Shown here one piece after another: positions 12,456 through 25,320 of a DNA stretch of 26,881 nt (position 1 is its first letter; the number at the start of each line of letters is the position of its first letter). Source of the DNA: AP-16 sp036395835 (GTDB taxonomy: Bacteria > Pseudomonadota > Alphaproteobacteria > Rhizobiales > Xanthobacteraceae); NCBI GenBank assembly GCA_036395835.1, contig DASWCW010000241.1:1-26881 (forward strand), in the 5' to 3' direction. Below the pieces are notes generated by a model, which saw only the letters and a program-made list of their open reading frames with translations, was not told the origin of the DNA and ran no database searches. The position numbers and the translations under genes were made by a program.

Positions 12456-15149
12456 ATGTCGACCTATCGGCTCGAAAAATTGTTCCTCCCGCGCGCGGTC
12501 GCCGTGGTGGGCGCGAGCCCGCGTCAGGGTTCGGTCGGCCGCGCGGTTCTCCGCAATTTGCGTGCCGGGGGTTTTTCGGGCTCGCTCGCACTCGTCAATC
12601 CGCACCATCGCGAGATCGAGGGCATCGCGGCTACCGCAAGCATCGAGACGATCGATCCGGCGCCGGATGTCGCGGTGATCACCGCGCCGCCGGAGCGGGT
12701 TCCGCAGATCGTCGCCGCCGCTGCCGGCCGCGGCGTCGCCGCCGCCATCATCCTCACGGCCGGGCTGGGGCACGGCAAAGGCTCGCTCGCGGAAGCCGCC
12801 GAGCGCGCCGCGCGCGGAAAAGGCCTGCGGATCGTCGGCCCGAATTGCCTCGGCGTGATGGCCCCCGCGGCGAATTTCAATGCGAGCTTCGCGACCCGGA
12901 TGCCGCGGCGAGGCGATCTTGCGCTCGTCTCCCAATCCGGCGCCATCGTCGCCGGAATGGCCGAATGGGCGGCGCAGCGCGCGATCGGTTTCTCGGCGGC
13001 GGTCTCGATCGGCGATCAGCTCGACGTCGATTTCGGCGATCTGTTGGATTTTTTCGCGTTGGATCGGGGAACGCGCGCGGTCCTGCTCTATGTCGAATCG
13101 ATCAAGAACGCCCGCAAATTCATGTCGGCGGCCCGCGCGGCCGCCCGCGCCAAGCCGGTCGTCGTGGTCAAATCCGGGCGCCACGCACAAGCCGCCAAGG
13201 CCGCGGCGACCCATACCGGCGCGCTCGCCGGCTCCGATGAGGTCTACGATGCGGCATTCCGCCGTGCCGGCCTGCTGCGGGTCTCGGATCTCGACGAGCT
13301 GTTCGATGCGGTCGAGACGCTCGGCCGGCTGCGCCCGTTTACCGGAAACCGTCTTGCGATACTCACCAACGGCGGTGGCGTCGGCGTGCTGGCGACCGAC
13401 CGATTGGCCGATCTCGGCGGCACCGTCGCCGAGCTTTCGGCCGACGCGCGGGCGCGGCTCGACGCCGTGTTGCCGCCGACCTGGTCGAAGGCCAATCCGA
13501 TCGACATCATCGGTGATGCGGATGCGGGACGTTACGCCGCCGCGCTGGAGGCGCTGATCGAGGATCGCGAGAACGACGCCATCCTGGTGCTCAACGTGCC
13601 GACTGCGCTCGCTTCGCCGGTCGATACCGCCGTCAGCGTTTCGAATCTCGTCAAAAGCTATCGCTCGAAATCGGTGCGGCCGAAGCCGATGTTCGCGGTG
13701 TGGATCGGGGCGGATCGCGCCGCGCTCGATGCCTTCGAGGCGGCCGCGATCCCGCATTTCGAGACCGAATCCGATGCGATCCGCGGCTTCATGGACCTCG
13801 CGCGCTACGCGCAAGCGCACGAGGACCTGATGGCCACGCCGCCGAGCCTGCCGGAGCATTTCGCGCCCGATGCGGAAACCGGTCGGCGCGTCATCGAGAC
13901 GGCGCTCGCCGATCAGCGCAGTTGGCTCGATCCCATCGAGATCGGCCGGCTGTTCGCGGCCTACGCAATTCCCATCGTTCCCGCCGTGCTCGCCGAAACT
14001 GCGGAGCAGGCGGGGGACGTGGCCAAGCCGTTCCTGGCCGCCGGGCGGACCGTCGTGGTGAAGATCCAGTCGCGCGACATTGTGCACAAGTCCGATATCG
14101 GCGGGGTACGGCTCAATCTCACCAGCGAGGCGGACGTGCGCGCGGCCGCGGCGGAAATTCTGGCCAAGGCGCGCGCGGCGCGGCCCGATGCGCGCATTGC
14201 CGGCGTGATCGTGCAGCCGATGATCCTGCGCCCGAAGGCTCGCGAGCTCATCGCCGGCATCGCCGACGACCCGACGTTCGGGCCGGTCGTCGTGTTCGGC
14301 TATGGCGGCACCGCGGTCGAGGTGATCGACGACAAGGCGCTCGCGCTGCCGCCGCTCGACATGAAGCTCGCGGGCGATCTCGTCGCGCGCACCCGCGTCG
14401 CCCGCCTGCTCAAAGCCTATCGCGACGTTCCGGCCGCGCGCGAGACCGACGTGGCCCTGATGCTGGTCAAGCTCGCGCAGCTTGCGGCCGACTTGCCGGA
14501 AATCCGCGACCTCGACATCAATCCGCTGCTCGCCGACGAGACCGGCGTGCTGGCGCTCGATGCCCGCATCGCCGTCGCGCCGGTCGAGCCGCGGTTCAAG
14601 GGGACCGGCAACCCGCGGTTCGCGGTGCGGCCCTACCCCAAGCAATGGGAGCGCCGTGTGACGCTGGCCGACGGCAGGCGCGTGTTCGTGCGGCCGCTGC
14701 GTCCCGAGGACGAGCCGATGGTGCACGCGTTCTTCGGCAAGGTGACGGCGGAGGACCTGCGGCTGCGGTTCTTCGCGCCGGTCAAGGATTTCAGCCATGC
14801 GTTCATCGCCCGGCTCACGCAGCTCGACTACGGTCGCGCCATGGCGTTCGCCGCTATCGACGAGGCTTCCGGGCACCTGCTCGGCGTCGTGCGCATGCAC
14901 GCCGACGCCAATTACGAGTGCGCCGAATATGCGATCCTGCTGCGCTCCGACCTCAAGGGGCACGGCCTCGGCTGGGAGCTGATGCAGCTGATCATCGAGT
15001 ACGCGCGCAGCGAGGGCCTGCGGCGCATCGAGGGCCAGGTGCTGCGGGAGAACAGCGTGATGCTCAAGATGTGCCGCGAGCTCGGCTTTCGCGTCGAGGG
15101 CGACCCGGAGGAGCCGGAGATCTGCATGGTGACGCTGTCGTTGGATTAG
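12456..15149 (+). CDS. ADP-forming acyl-CoA synthetase-like protein fused to a C-terminal GNAT domain (Pat/PatZ type)
   Basis: This 897-residue protein has the domain order of bacterial protein lysine acetyltransferases Pat/PatZ (YfiQ). A CoA-binding Rossmann domain (VVGASPRQGSVG, about 17-28) is followed by two succinyl-CoA-ligase-like domains (about 145-440). An ATP-grasp domain comes next (about 490-710, with KIQSRDIVHKSDIGG and DLDINPLL), then a GNAT domain (about 745-897, acetyl-CoA loop near LKGHGLGW). In NDP-forming acyl-CoA synthetases a phosphohistidine lies in a motif like S-H-T-G-A-L. Here THTGALAG keeps it (His253). As I recall, enterobacterial Pat has lost that histidine, so this protein may still make acetyl-CoA or another acyl-CoA as well as acetylate lysines. 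The start at 12456 fits the family N-terminus; its ribosome binding site is weak. Confidence 0.9.
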   Translation: MSTYRLEKLFLPRAVAVVGASPRQGSVGRAVLRNLRAGGFSGSLALVNPHHREIEGIAATASIETIDPAPDVAVITAPPERVPQIVAAAAGRGVAAAIILTAGLGHGKGSLAEAAERAARGKGLRIVGPNCLGVMAPAANFNASFATRMPRRGDLALVSQSGAIVAGMAEWAAQRAIGFSAAVSIGDQLDVDFGDLLDFFALDRGTRAVLLYVESIKNARKFMSAARAAARAKPVVVVKSGRHAQAAKAAATHTGALAGSDEVYDAAFRRAGLLRVSDLDELFDAVETLGRLRPFTGNRLAILTNGGGVGVLATDRLADLGGTVAELSADARARLDAVLPPTWSKANPIDIIGDADAGRYAAALEALIEDRENDAILVLNVPTALASPVDTAVSVSNLVKSYRSKSVRPKPMFAVWIGADRAALDAFEAAAIPHFETESDAIRGFMDLARYAQAHEDLMATPPSLPEHFAPDAETGRRVIETALADQRSWLDPIEIGRLFAAYAIPIVPAVLAETAEQAGDVAKPFLAAGRTVVVKIQSRDIVHKSDIGGVRLNLTSEADVRAAAAEILAKARAARPDARIAGVIVQPMILRPKARELIAGIADDPTFGPVVVFGYGGTAVEVIDDKALALPPLDMKLAGDLVARTRVARLLKAYRDVPAARETDVALMLVKLAQLAADLPEIRDLDINPLLADETGVLALDARIAVAPVEPRFKGTGNPRFAVRPYPKQWERRVTLADGRRVFVRPLRPEDEPMVHAFFGKVTAEDLRLRFFAPVKDFSHAFIARLTQLDYGRAMAFAAIDEASGHLLGVVRMHADANYECAEYAILLRSDLKGHGLGWELMQLIIEYARSEGLRRIEGQVLRENSVMLKMCRELGFRVEGDPEEPEICMVTLSLD

Positions 15150-15167
15150 ATTGCGTCACCCGCAGCG

Positions 15168-15280
15168 TGTCATCGCCCGGCTTGACCGGGCGACCCAGTA
15201 GCGCCCGCAGCATCCCTGATTTCGAAGGCTTAGTTTCCACGCCGTGATTACTGGGTGGCCCGCCTTCGCGGGCCATGACA
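15168..15280. repeat. 113-bp element with imperfect terminal inverted repeats
   Basis: Both ends, read inward, start TGTCAT, contain a small GC hairpin, and then read ACCCAGTA. The left end has CGCCCGG-CTTGA-CCGGGCG and the right end GGCCCGC-GAA-GGCGGGCC. The centre (about 45 bp) is unique. The arms match well outside the hairpin loops, so the whole can fold into a long cruciform. This is a non-coding, MITE/REP-like family familiar from Bradyrhizobium and relatives (from memory). It sits 18 bases after the synthetase stop and may serve as its terminator. Confidence 0.8.
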
Positions 15281-15320
15281 ACATGGGGGCACACGAAAAA
15301 CGCGGAGGGGAGGAGAAATC

Positions 15321-16079
<759 letters not shown>

Positions 16080-16257
16080 CGGGACGGAGCGGTGAAAACG
16101 GCCCTGTTTTGCGGAGGTATTTTAAAAAATTTGGGAGGACGCACAGAGGCTTGGTGCGATTCAATTCGCCAAATAACCTCTTTGAAATGTGCTGCGTTAC
16201 GTTTACGTCTTCTCGTTGAAATCGGGGACCGTCGGGCAGCTCAAGGGGGAGATCGCG

Positions 16258-16860
16258 ATGAGCTTTCGAAGGGGCTATGCGGCTGCGGCGATTGGCTCAA
16301 TGGGCGTGCTGCTTTCGACCTTTCCGGGCGCGCACGCGGTCAGGCCCGACGAATGCGAGCAGCAGCGCAAGCTTTATCCGGCGGTCTGGGCGGACGTTTC
16401 GCGCGAGCAGGCGCTGTTCGACTGCGCCTCGCATTACTCCGGCGCGCTGCGGATCAAGCTCGGGCCGACCGACCGCGCCGGCCGCGCCATCATGAGCCTC
16501 GTGCCCCTGAGACGGTCGAGCGAAACGGCGGTCGAGGATCCCTCGGCCGGCGTTTTTCGCATCTGGCTCGACAAGGAGCAGATCGCTCGCCTCAAGGCTG
16601 GCAAATATTTCGCCACCATCGTGCGCCGGGAGGGCTCTTGCTGGATTCGCGGCAGCCTGGACAAGGATCCGATTTTCCTCCTCGACGGACGCCGGCTCGT
16701 TCTACAACCAGGCGCCGCGCATGAGCGCATTCGACGGCGATGCCTACGAGTGCAAGCCGGTCAAGTGAGGCGGGGAAAGCAGCTTCCGATCGAAGTAGGT
16801 GGGCTCGCGGCCGAACTGGGCCGTGTACTCATGAATAGCGATTGTTCAGCAATTCGGTGA
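16258..16860 (+). CDS. Small exported protein of unknown function, 3' end probably frameshifted
   Basis: The ATG at 16258 follows GGGGGAG and opens a Sec signal peptide: basic MSFRRG, a hydrophobic stretch, then a likely cut after AHA near residue 27. The mature part has cysteines in ECEQQRKLYP, LFDCASHYSG and EGSCWIRGS. I do not recognise the family. From about 16684 the frame becomes Arg-rich and unlike the rest. The +2 frame instead reads DAGSFYNQAPRMSAFDGD then AYECKPVK and stops at 16768, which looks like the true ending with one more cysteine. One extra G in the run around 16683-16685 would restore this. So the natural protein is probably about 170 residues, and the long open frame to 16860 is an artefact or a mutation. 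The 178 bp upstream are AT-rich for this window and contain no gene. Confidence 0.6.
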   Translation: MSFRRGYAAAAIGSMGVLLSTFPGAHAVRPDECEQQRKLYPAVWADVSREQALFDCASHYSGALRIKLGPTDRAGRAIMSLVPLRRSSETAVEDPSAGVFRIWLDKEQIARLKAGKYFATIVRREGSCWIRGSLDKDPIFLLDGRRLVLQPGAAHERIRRRCLRVQAGQVRRGKQLPIEVGGLAAELGRVLMNSDCSAIR

Positions 16861-16864
16861 GGTC

Positions 16865-17045
16865 CGCTTTGCCCCGAAGGCCGGCAAATCGCAGACTTCC
16901 GCGGCAGGTCCGCGATGCGCCAGTAGCGAAAATCCGGCTTTAGCAAACCACTCATCGGGCGGCTGTGCCAGACCCGGAATTCTCGCTGGCGCTTCCGAGG
17001 TGCCCGGTAGCACGGCTTGACCCAAAATCCCGGGGCCAGGAGTCG
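16865..17045. repeat. Degenerate interspersed repeat remnant in the gap before the multi-GAF kinase
   Basis: This non-coding stretch contains pieces such as GGTCCGCTTTGCCCCGAAG and a reverse-strand open frame reading DFRYWRIADLPRKSAICRP. I recall this wording from spurious ORFs repeated many times in Bradyrhizobium-type genomes. No promoter could be placed with confidence. The recognition rests on memory of the family and needs a search. Confidence 0.35.
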
Positions 17046-17110
17046 AGGTGGGCTAGCCTCGCAGGGGTATGCTAACATGTCGCTAGCGCCTAGCCCGTTA
17101 GGGGGATTGG

Positions 17111-21156
<4,046 letters not shown>

Positions 21157-21160
<4 letters not shown>

Positions 21161-21540
21161 GGAAGCGCGTCCTGGTGATCGAAGATCAGGAGGACAACCG
21201 GCAGATCCTGCAGGATCTGCTCACGAGCGCCGATTTCGAGGTCATCGAAGCCGTGGACGGCGAGGCAGGGGTTGCTGCCGCCGCCGCGCAAAGGCCCGAT
21301 CTCATCCTGATGGACATCCAACTGCCGTTGCTCGACGGCTATGAGGCTACTCGCCGAATCAAGGCGGATCCCGGGCTTCGTGCCATCCCCATCATCGTCA
21401 TCACGTCATATGCGTTGAGCGGGGATGACGAAAAGGCCCGCGCCGCGGGTTGCGATGCTTACTTCAGCAAGCCGTTTAGCCCGCGACAGCTCCTGGCGAA
21501 GGTCCGCGAGTATTTGTCACCGCCTGCGCCGACGAGGTGA
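21157..21540 (+). CDS. Single-domain response regulator (DivK/CheY-like receiver)
   Basis: This 127-residue receiver domain has no output domain. The acidic pocket is Glu9-Asp10, the phospho-acceptor is Asp53 (LILMDIQLPLLDG), the switch residue is Thr83 (VITSYAL) and the conserved lysine is Lys105 (YFSKPFSPRQLL). The wording is close to DivK-like receivers of alphaproteobacteria. It overlaps the kinase stop by 4 bases and is almost surely phosphorylated by that kinase. With no DNA-binding part it must act through protein contacts, for example on a phosphorelay protein or another kinase. It converges on the ABC-protein remnant and the phosphoenolpyruvate carboxylase gene. Confidence 0.92.
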
Positions 21541-21550
21541 TCGAATGAGG

Positions 21551-21913
21551 CGACGGTAGCCGATGCATCGCCGCGAACTCGAAAACCCGCTTTCGGTTGA
21601 GAATGGTGAGTGAATCAGTGACCATGAGAATTGCGTCGGGCATGTCGCGTGTCATGGCCTCGAATGCCTGATCGAAATCGTTCGGCTCGCGCACCCCCAG
21701 CGGCTGGACGCTGATTCCCAAAGCCTGCGCACCCACCTCCGAGGCCCGATACCGCAGCGTCATGCCAAGGTCGTTGGCATTCCTTAGCATCGCCACCCGG
21801 CGAAGCCGCGGCGTCAGCTCCTTGAGAAGCCCCATCCGCTTGGGCGTGACTTCCGCGGACACGTCCGAGATGCCGGTAAGGTTGCCGCCCGGCCGCGCCA
21901 GGGTCTCGACCAG
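21551..21913 (-). pseudogene. Internal fragment of an ABC transporter substrate-binding protein (ABC_sub_bind type)
   Basis: About 120 codons match the middle of the tripartite-free ABC_sub_bind (PF04392) proteins that are numerous in Bradyrhizobium-type genomes. It begins abruptly with LVETLARPGGNLTGISDVSA, continues GLLKELTPRLRRVAMLRN and DAILMVTDSLTILNRKRVFE, and ends with FAAMHRLP at 21554. The signal peptide, first lobe and C-terminal lobe are missing. No own start is convincing; a GTG at 21862 lies inside the conserved part. The first fragment codon directly follows the carboxylase stop TAA (21914-21916) in the same frame. The fragment ends 11 bases before the response regulator stop. 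It is a remnant left by rearrangement, not a working gene. Confidence 0.8.
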
Positions 21914-24682
21914 TTAGCCGCTATTACGCAGTCCGGCGGCAATGCCATTGATGGTGAGGTGGATGCCTTGCACCACGCGCTCGTCGGTATCGCCAGCGCG
22001 GTGGCGCTTGAGCAGCTCGATCTGCAGATGGTTGAGGGGATCGAGGTAGGGAAAGCGGTTACGGATCGAGCGCGCGAGCAGGGGATTCTTCTCCAGCAGG
22101 ATCTCCTGCTGCATGATGGCGAGGACGGCCTCGACGGAATCCTGCCACTCGGTGCGCAGTCGCGGGAAGATCCGGTCGCGCAAGCTGTCGTCCTCGACCA
22201 GCTCCGCGTAGCGCGATGCGATCGCGATATCGCTTTTGGACAGCACCATGTCCACGTTCGACAGCAGGGATTCGAAGAATGGCCACTCGGCGTACATTTC
22301 TCGCAGCACCTGCATGCCGTCCTCGGGATGCTCCCCGAGCCAAGCTTTGACCGCCGAACCGAAACCGTACCAGGCGGGCAGCATCAGCCGGCACTGCGCC
22401 CAACTAAAGACCCAGGGAATTGCCCGCAAATCCGCGATGCGCGTCGAGTTCTTGCGCGAGGCCGGCCGGCTGCCGATGTTGAGATTGGCGATCTCGCCGA
22501 TGACCGTCGCTTCCCAAAAGTAGCGCTCGAAGCCGTCGGTCTCGTACACCAAGCTCCGATAGGCGCGATAGGCGTGGGCGGAAAGCTCCGCCATGGCCGC
22601 GAGGAACTCGTCGCGGGGTGCGGCCCGGTCCGGCTGCAGCAACGTTGCTTCCAGCGTAGCGGCGGCGAGAATCTCGAGGTTGCGCCTTCCGACCTCCGGG
22701 TTGGAATACTTGCTGGCGATCACCTCACCCTGTTCCGTGATGCGGATTGATCCCTGAACGGCCCCGCCGGGCTGAGCGAGGATCGCCTGGTAACTCGGGC
22801 CACCGCCGCGGCCGACCGACCCGCCGCGGCCATGGAACAGGCGCAGTCTGACGTCCCGGCGCCGGAACACCTCGATCAGCGCGATCTCCGCCTTGTAGAG
22901 CTCCCACCCGGATGTGAGGTAACCGCCGTCCTTGTTGCTGTCGGAGTAGCCCAGCATCACCTCCTGAGTGCGGCCGCGGCGCTCCAGCAATCGTTGGTAT
23001 TCGGGCAGCCCGAGCAGTTCGTCCATCACCCGGCTGCAGTTGCGAAGATCGGCAATGGTTTCAAACAAAGGAATGATGTTGACGTCCAGCTCGCCTTCAC
23101 GTGGCCGCAGCAGGCCCGCTTCCTTGAGGAGTAGCGCTACTTCCAGAATGTCAGAGACGCCGTCGGTCTTGGAGATGACGTAGTTCGGCACCGCTTCCTT
23201 GCCGTATTGCTGCTGCACTTCTGCTGCGGCGCGCAGGATCGCCAGTTCAGACGCGGCGTCGGCGGAATACGAAAGAAACGGACTCGCGAGCGGTCGGGCC
23301 GTTTTCAGCTCATCGAGCAGCAGGCCGATGCGTGCATCCTCGGCTAGCGCTCCGTACCCGGTACCCGGACGCGCCATCTCGAACAGCTCGCCCAGAGTGC
23401 GCTCGTGCACGTCGGAGTTCTGGCGCAGATCAACCGGCGCGAGATGGAATCCAAACACGTCGACCGCACGCCGCAGGCCGCGCAGCCGGCCGCGCGCCAG
23501 CGCCTCGGATCCATTGCCCGTAAGCGAGCGATGCAGGATGTCGAGATCGGCCTGCAATTCGTCGACGGCTTCATAGGCCGGCGCCTCTCCCACCGCGCCT
23601 CGTGGGGCTTCGAATCGGTCGAGTGCCCAGGCCGTGGCTGCAAGCCGCGCATAGATGCCGGAGATCGCGCGCCGATAGGGCTCGTCCTGGCGGTGCGGCG
23701 AGCGGTCGGGCGAACGTTCCGCCAGCTTGCTCAATTCCTCCGACGTTCGGACCAGGCTGGCGTCGAGCGAAAGCTCGCCGCCCAGGAGGTGCAGTTCGTC
23801 GAGATAAGAGCTCAGCGCGCGATCGCTCTGCATGCGCAGGGTCTGACGCAGCACCTCGGCCGTAACGAACGGATTGCCGTCGCGATCGCCGCCGATCCAG
23901 CTTCCGATCCGCAGGAACGGCGGCAACTCGGTGTCATTCCAGGCCGAGTCGATGGAGCGGAGCTGGTCCTCCAGTGCGGCGTAGAATCGGGGCAATTCGC
24001 GCAGGAACGTGTAATCGTAATAGGCAAGGCCGTTGGCCACCTCATCGAGGACAGCGAGCTTGGTTCGACGCAGAATATTCGTCTGCCAGAGCGTGAGCAC
24101 GGCACGGCGGAGTGCCTCGTCGGTTGTCACTCTCTGCTCCGGGGTAAGCTCGACGCGATCCCGCTCCGCCAGTAATTGGGCTACCTCCATCTCGCGGTCG
24201 ATCGCGCTTTGCCGCCGCACTTCCGTCGGATGCGCCGTGAGAACCGGGCTGACTAGGGCAGTCGCGAAGAAGCTGCGCAGCTGAGCACTGGAAATACCGG
24301 CTTCGCGGGCATCCCCAAGTGCATGTGCCATGGTGCCTACGCGCGGCGCCGATAACGCCAGCGTGTGCGCTCGAGTGCGGCGGATGTGGTGCTGGTCCTC
24401 GGCGATGTTGGCGAGATGCGAGAAGAAGCTGAAGGCGCGGATAATCTGGGTGGTGCGATTGGGCGACAGCCCATTCAACGTCGCCTCGAGATCGCGTCGC
24501 GCCGTGTCGTCCTCGTCGCGATGGAAGCGGATGGAGGTCCGACGAATCCGCTCCACGATGTCGAAGACCGTGTCACCCTCCTGCTCGCGCACCGTATCGC
24601 CGAGAATGCGGCCGAGCAGGCGGATATCATCCCGTAGCGGCAGGTCTTTCTCGGGATCTTCGATCGGGTTGCTACTCGCCAT
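21914..24682 (-). CDS. ppc: Phosphoenolpyruvate carboxylase
   Basis: This 922-residue enzyme fixes bicarbonate onto phosphoenolpyruvate to give oxaloacetate and replenishes the TCA cycle. Signatures seen: the catalytic His in TAHPTEVRRQ (about residue 151), SWIGGDRDGNPFVT, GYSDSNKDGGYLTSGWE, the glycine-rich loop FHGRGGSVGRGGGP, RITEQGEVIASKYSNP, AIPWVFSWAQCRLMLPAWYG, and the universal C-terminus ending NGIAAGLRNSG. Length is normal. I chose ATG 24682 with AGGA upstream; an in-frame GTG at 24715 would add 11 residues with little similarity. It is monocistronic on the minus strand. Immediately after its stop lies an ABC-protein fragment in the same frame, so stop-codon readthrough would add a tail. 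Confidence 0.97.
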   Translation of the reverse strand: MASSNPIEDPEKDLPLRDDIRLLGRILGDTVREQEGDTVFDIVERIRRTSIRFHRDEDDTARRDLEATLNGLSPNRTTQIIRAFSFFSHLANIAEDQHHIRRTRAHTLALSAPRVGTMAHALGDAREAGISSAQLRSFFATALVSPVLTAHPTEVRRQSAIDREMEVAQLLAERDRVELTPEQRVTTDEALRRAVLTLWQTNILRRTKLAVLDEVANGLAYYDYTFLRELPRFYAALEDQLRSIDSAWNDTELPPFLRIGSWIGGDRDGNPFVTAEVLRQTLRMQSDRALSSYLDELHLLGGELSLDASLVRTSEELSKLAERSPDRSPHRQDEPYRRAISGIYARLAATAWALDRFEAPRGAVGEAPAYEAVDELQADLDILHRSLTGNGSEALARGRLRGLRRAVDVFGFHLAPVDLRQNSDVHERTLGELFEMARPGTGYGALAEDARIGLLLDELKTARPLASPFLSYSADAASELAILRAAAEVQQQYGKEAVPNYVISKTDGVSDILEVALLLKEAGLLRPREGELDVNIIPLFETIADLRNCSRVMDELLGLPEYQRLLERRGRTQEVMLGYSDSNKDGGYLTSGWELYKAEIALIEVFRRRDVRLRLFHGRGGSVGRGGGPSYQAILAQPGGAVQGSIRITEQGEVIASKYSNPEVGRRNLEILAAATLEATLLQPDRAAPRDEFLAAMAELSAHAYRAYRSLVYETDGFERYFWEATVIGEIANLNIGSRPASRKNSTRIADLRAIPWVFSWAQCRLMLPAWYGFGSAVKAWLGEHPEDGMQVLREMYAEWPFFESLLSNVDMVLSKSDIAIASRYAELVEDDSLRDRIFPRLRTEWQDSVEAVLAIMQQEILLEKNPLLARSIRNRFPYLDPLNHLQIELLKRHRAGDTDERVVQGIHLTINGIAAGLRNSG

Positions 24683-24873
24683 GCTTCCTGACCCCTGATG
24701 ACCAAGGCCGTACACCCACGGGCGACAAGGACGTATCCTATCGCTTTTCCGCCGTGGAGGGGGCAGTTTGCTGGCGAACCTGTCTCACCTGCAAATTCGA
24801 CCGATTTAGCCCCTGCCTAGGGAAATAGGGAATTTAAGACCAAACGGGTAAACTCGCTGGCGTCATCAGGAAA

Positions 24874-25206
24874 TCATTGCGAGCCGCGGCGTAATTTTGG
24901 TGCCAGGACTGTGACACTCGCGTGGCGGATACTTATTTGATAAAAGCTGCATAGCTTCGACCGCCAAGACGCCACCCGTGATGGCACAATCGTGGCGAAT
25001 GGGGTCTTTGCAGCGACATCGACGCTCGAAATCATGATCCGATCGATCTTAGTGGCTAGCTGCTGTGGGGACGCGGCGAAGACGAGCCGACCGATGCGGC
25101 ACCACAGGATCGCTCCCATACACATGGCACACGGTTCGCCGGAAGTGTAGAGCGTGCTGCTCTGCAGCGCCGCGGCGCTGGTTGCGTATGTCTCCTTCGG
25201 GTCCAA
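24874..25206 (-). pseudogene. Nucleoside/cytidine deaminase family remnant (lacks N-terminal zinc histidine)
   Basis: The open frame carries the second half of a CMP/dCMP deaminase fold. SAAALQSSTLYTSGEPCAMC is followed by MGAILWCRIGRLVFAAS, with both zinc cysteines (PCAMC), and then a guanine-deaminase-like tail. The first half is missing: no HAE zinc/proton-transfer motif occurs in any minus-strand frame upstream to 25300. Just upstream, another frame reads GDIRN, which would fit the usual IRNA segment before SAAAL, so a frameshift is also likely. Beyond that, the sequence turns into a short interspersed repeat (25196-25223). The gene is therefore truncated and very probably dead. Confidence 0.7.
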
Positions 25207-25223
25207 ACCCGGTCCTCGGAGCG
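25196..25223. repeat. Short interspersed repeat, copy A
   Basis: This 28-base stretch is shared in the same orientation with 26028-26055, with 3 mismatches. Its core CGGGTCCAAACCCGG is itself palindromic around the centre. It lies at the point where the deaminase remnant loses similarity, so recombination at such repeats may have removed the deaminase 5' half. It resembles a repeat family that yields VRFGSKADI-like spurious ORFs in Bradyrhizobium-type genomes (from memory). Confidence 0.6.
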
Positions 25224-25320
25224 CCGTCGCGACATGTCCGACCGTAAGCGGCCTTCATTGAGGCGTCGCCATAGGTCGCAGATGTGCCAATTTCAGAAGT
25301 GGCTGGTACCCTGCCTAGAT

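Noticed and set aside
12405..14963. 852-codon open frame antisense to the acyl-CoA synthetase/GNAT gene
   Set aside because: High-GC codon bias keeps the complementary frame open. Its translation is rich in Arg, Asp, His and Gly with no family motif, while the sense strand has clear domains.
16092..16724. Plus-strand frame overlapping the secreted protein
   Set aside because: Arg/Gly-rich out-of-frame reading with no signal peptide; the frame from 16258 has a ribosome binding site and a signal sequence.
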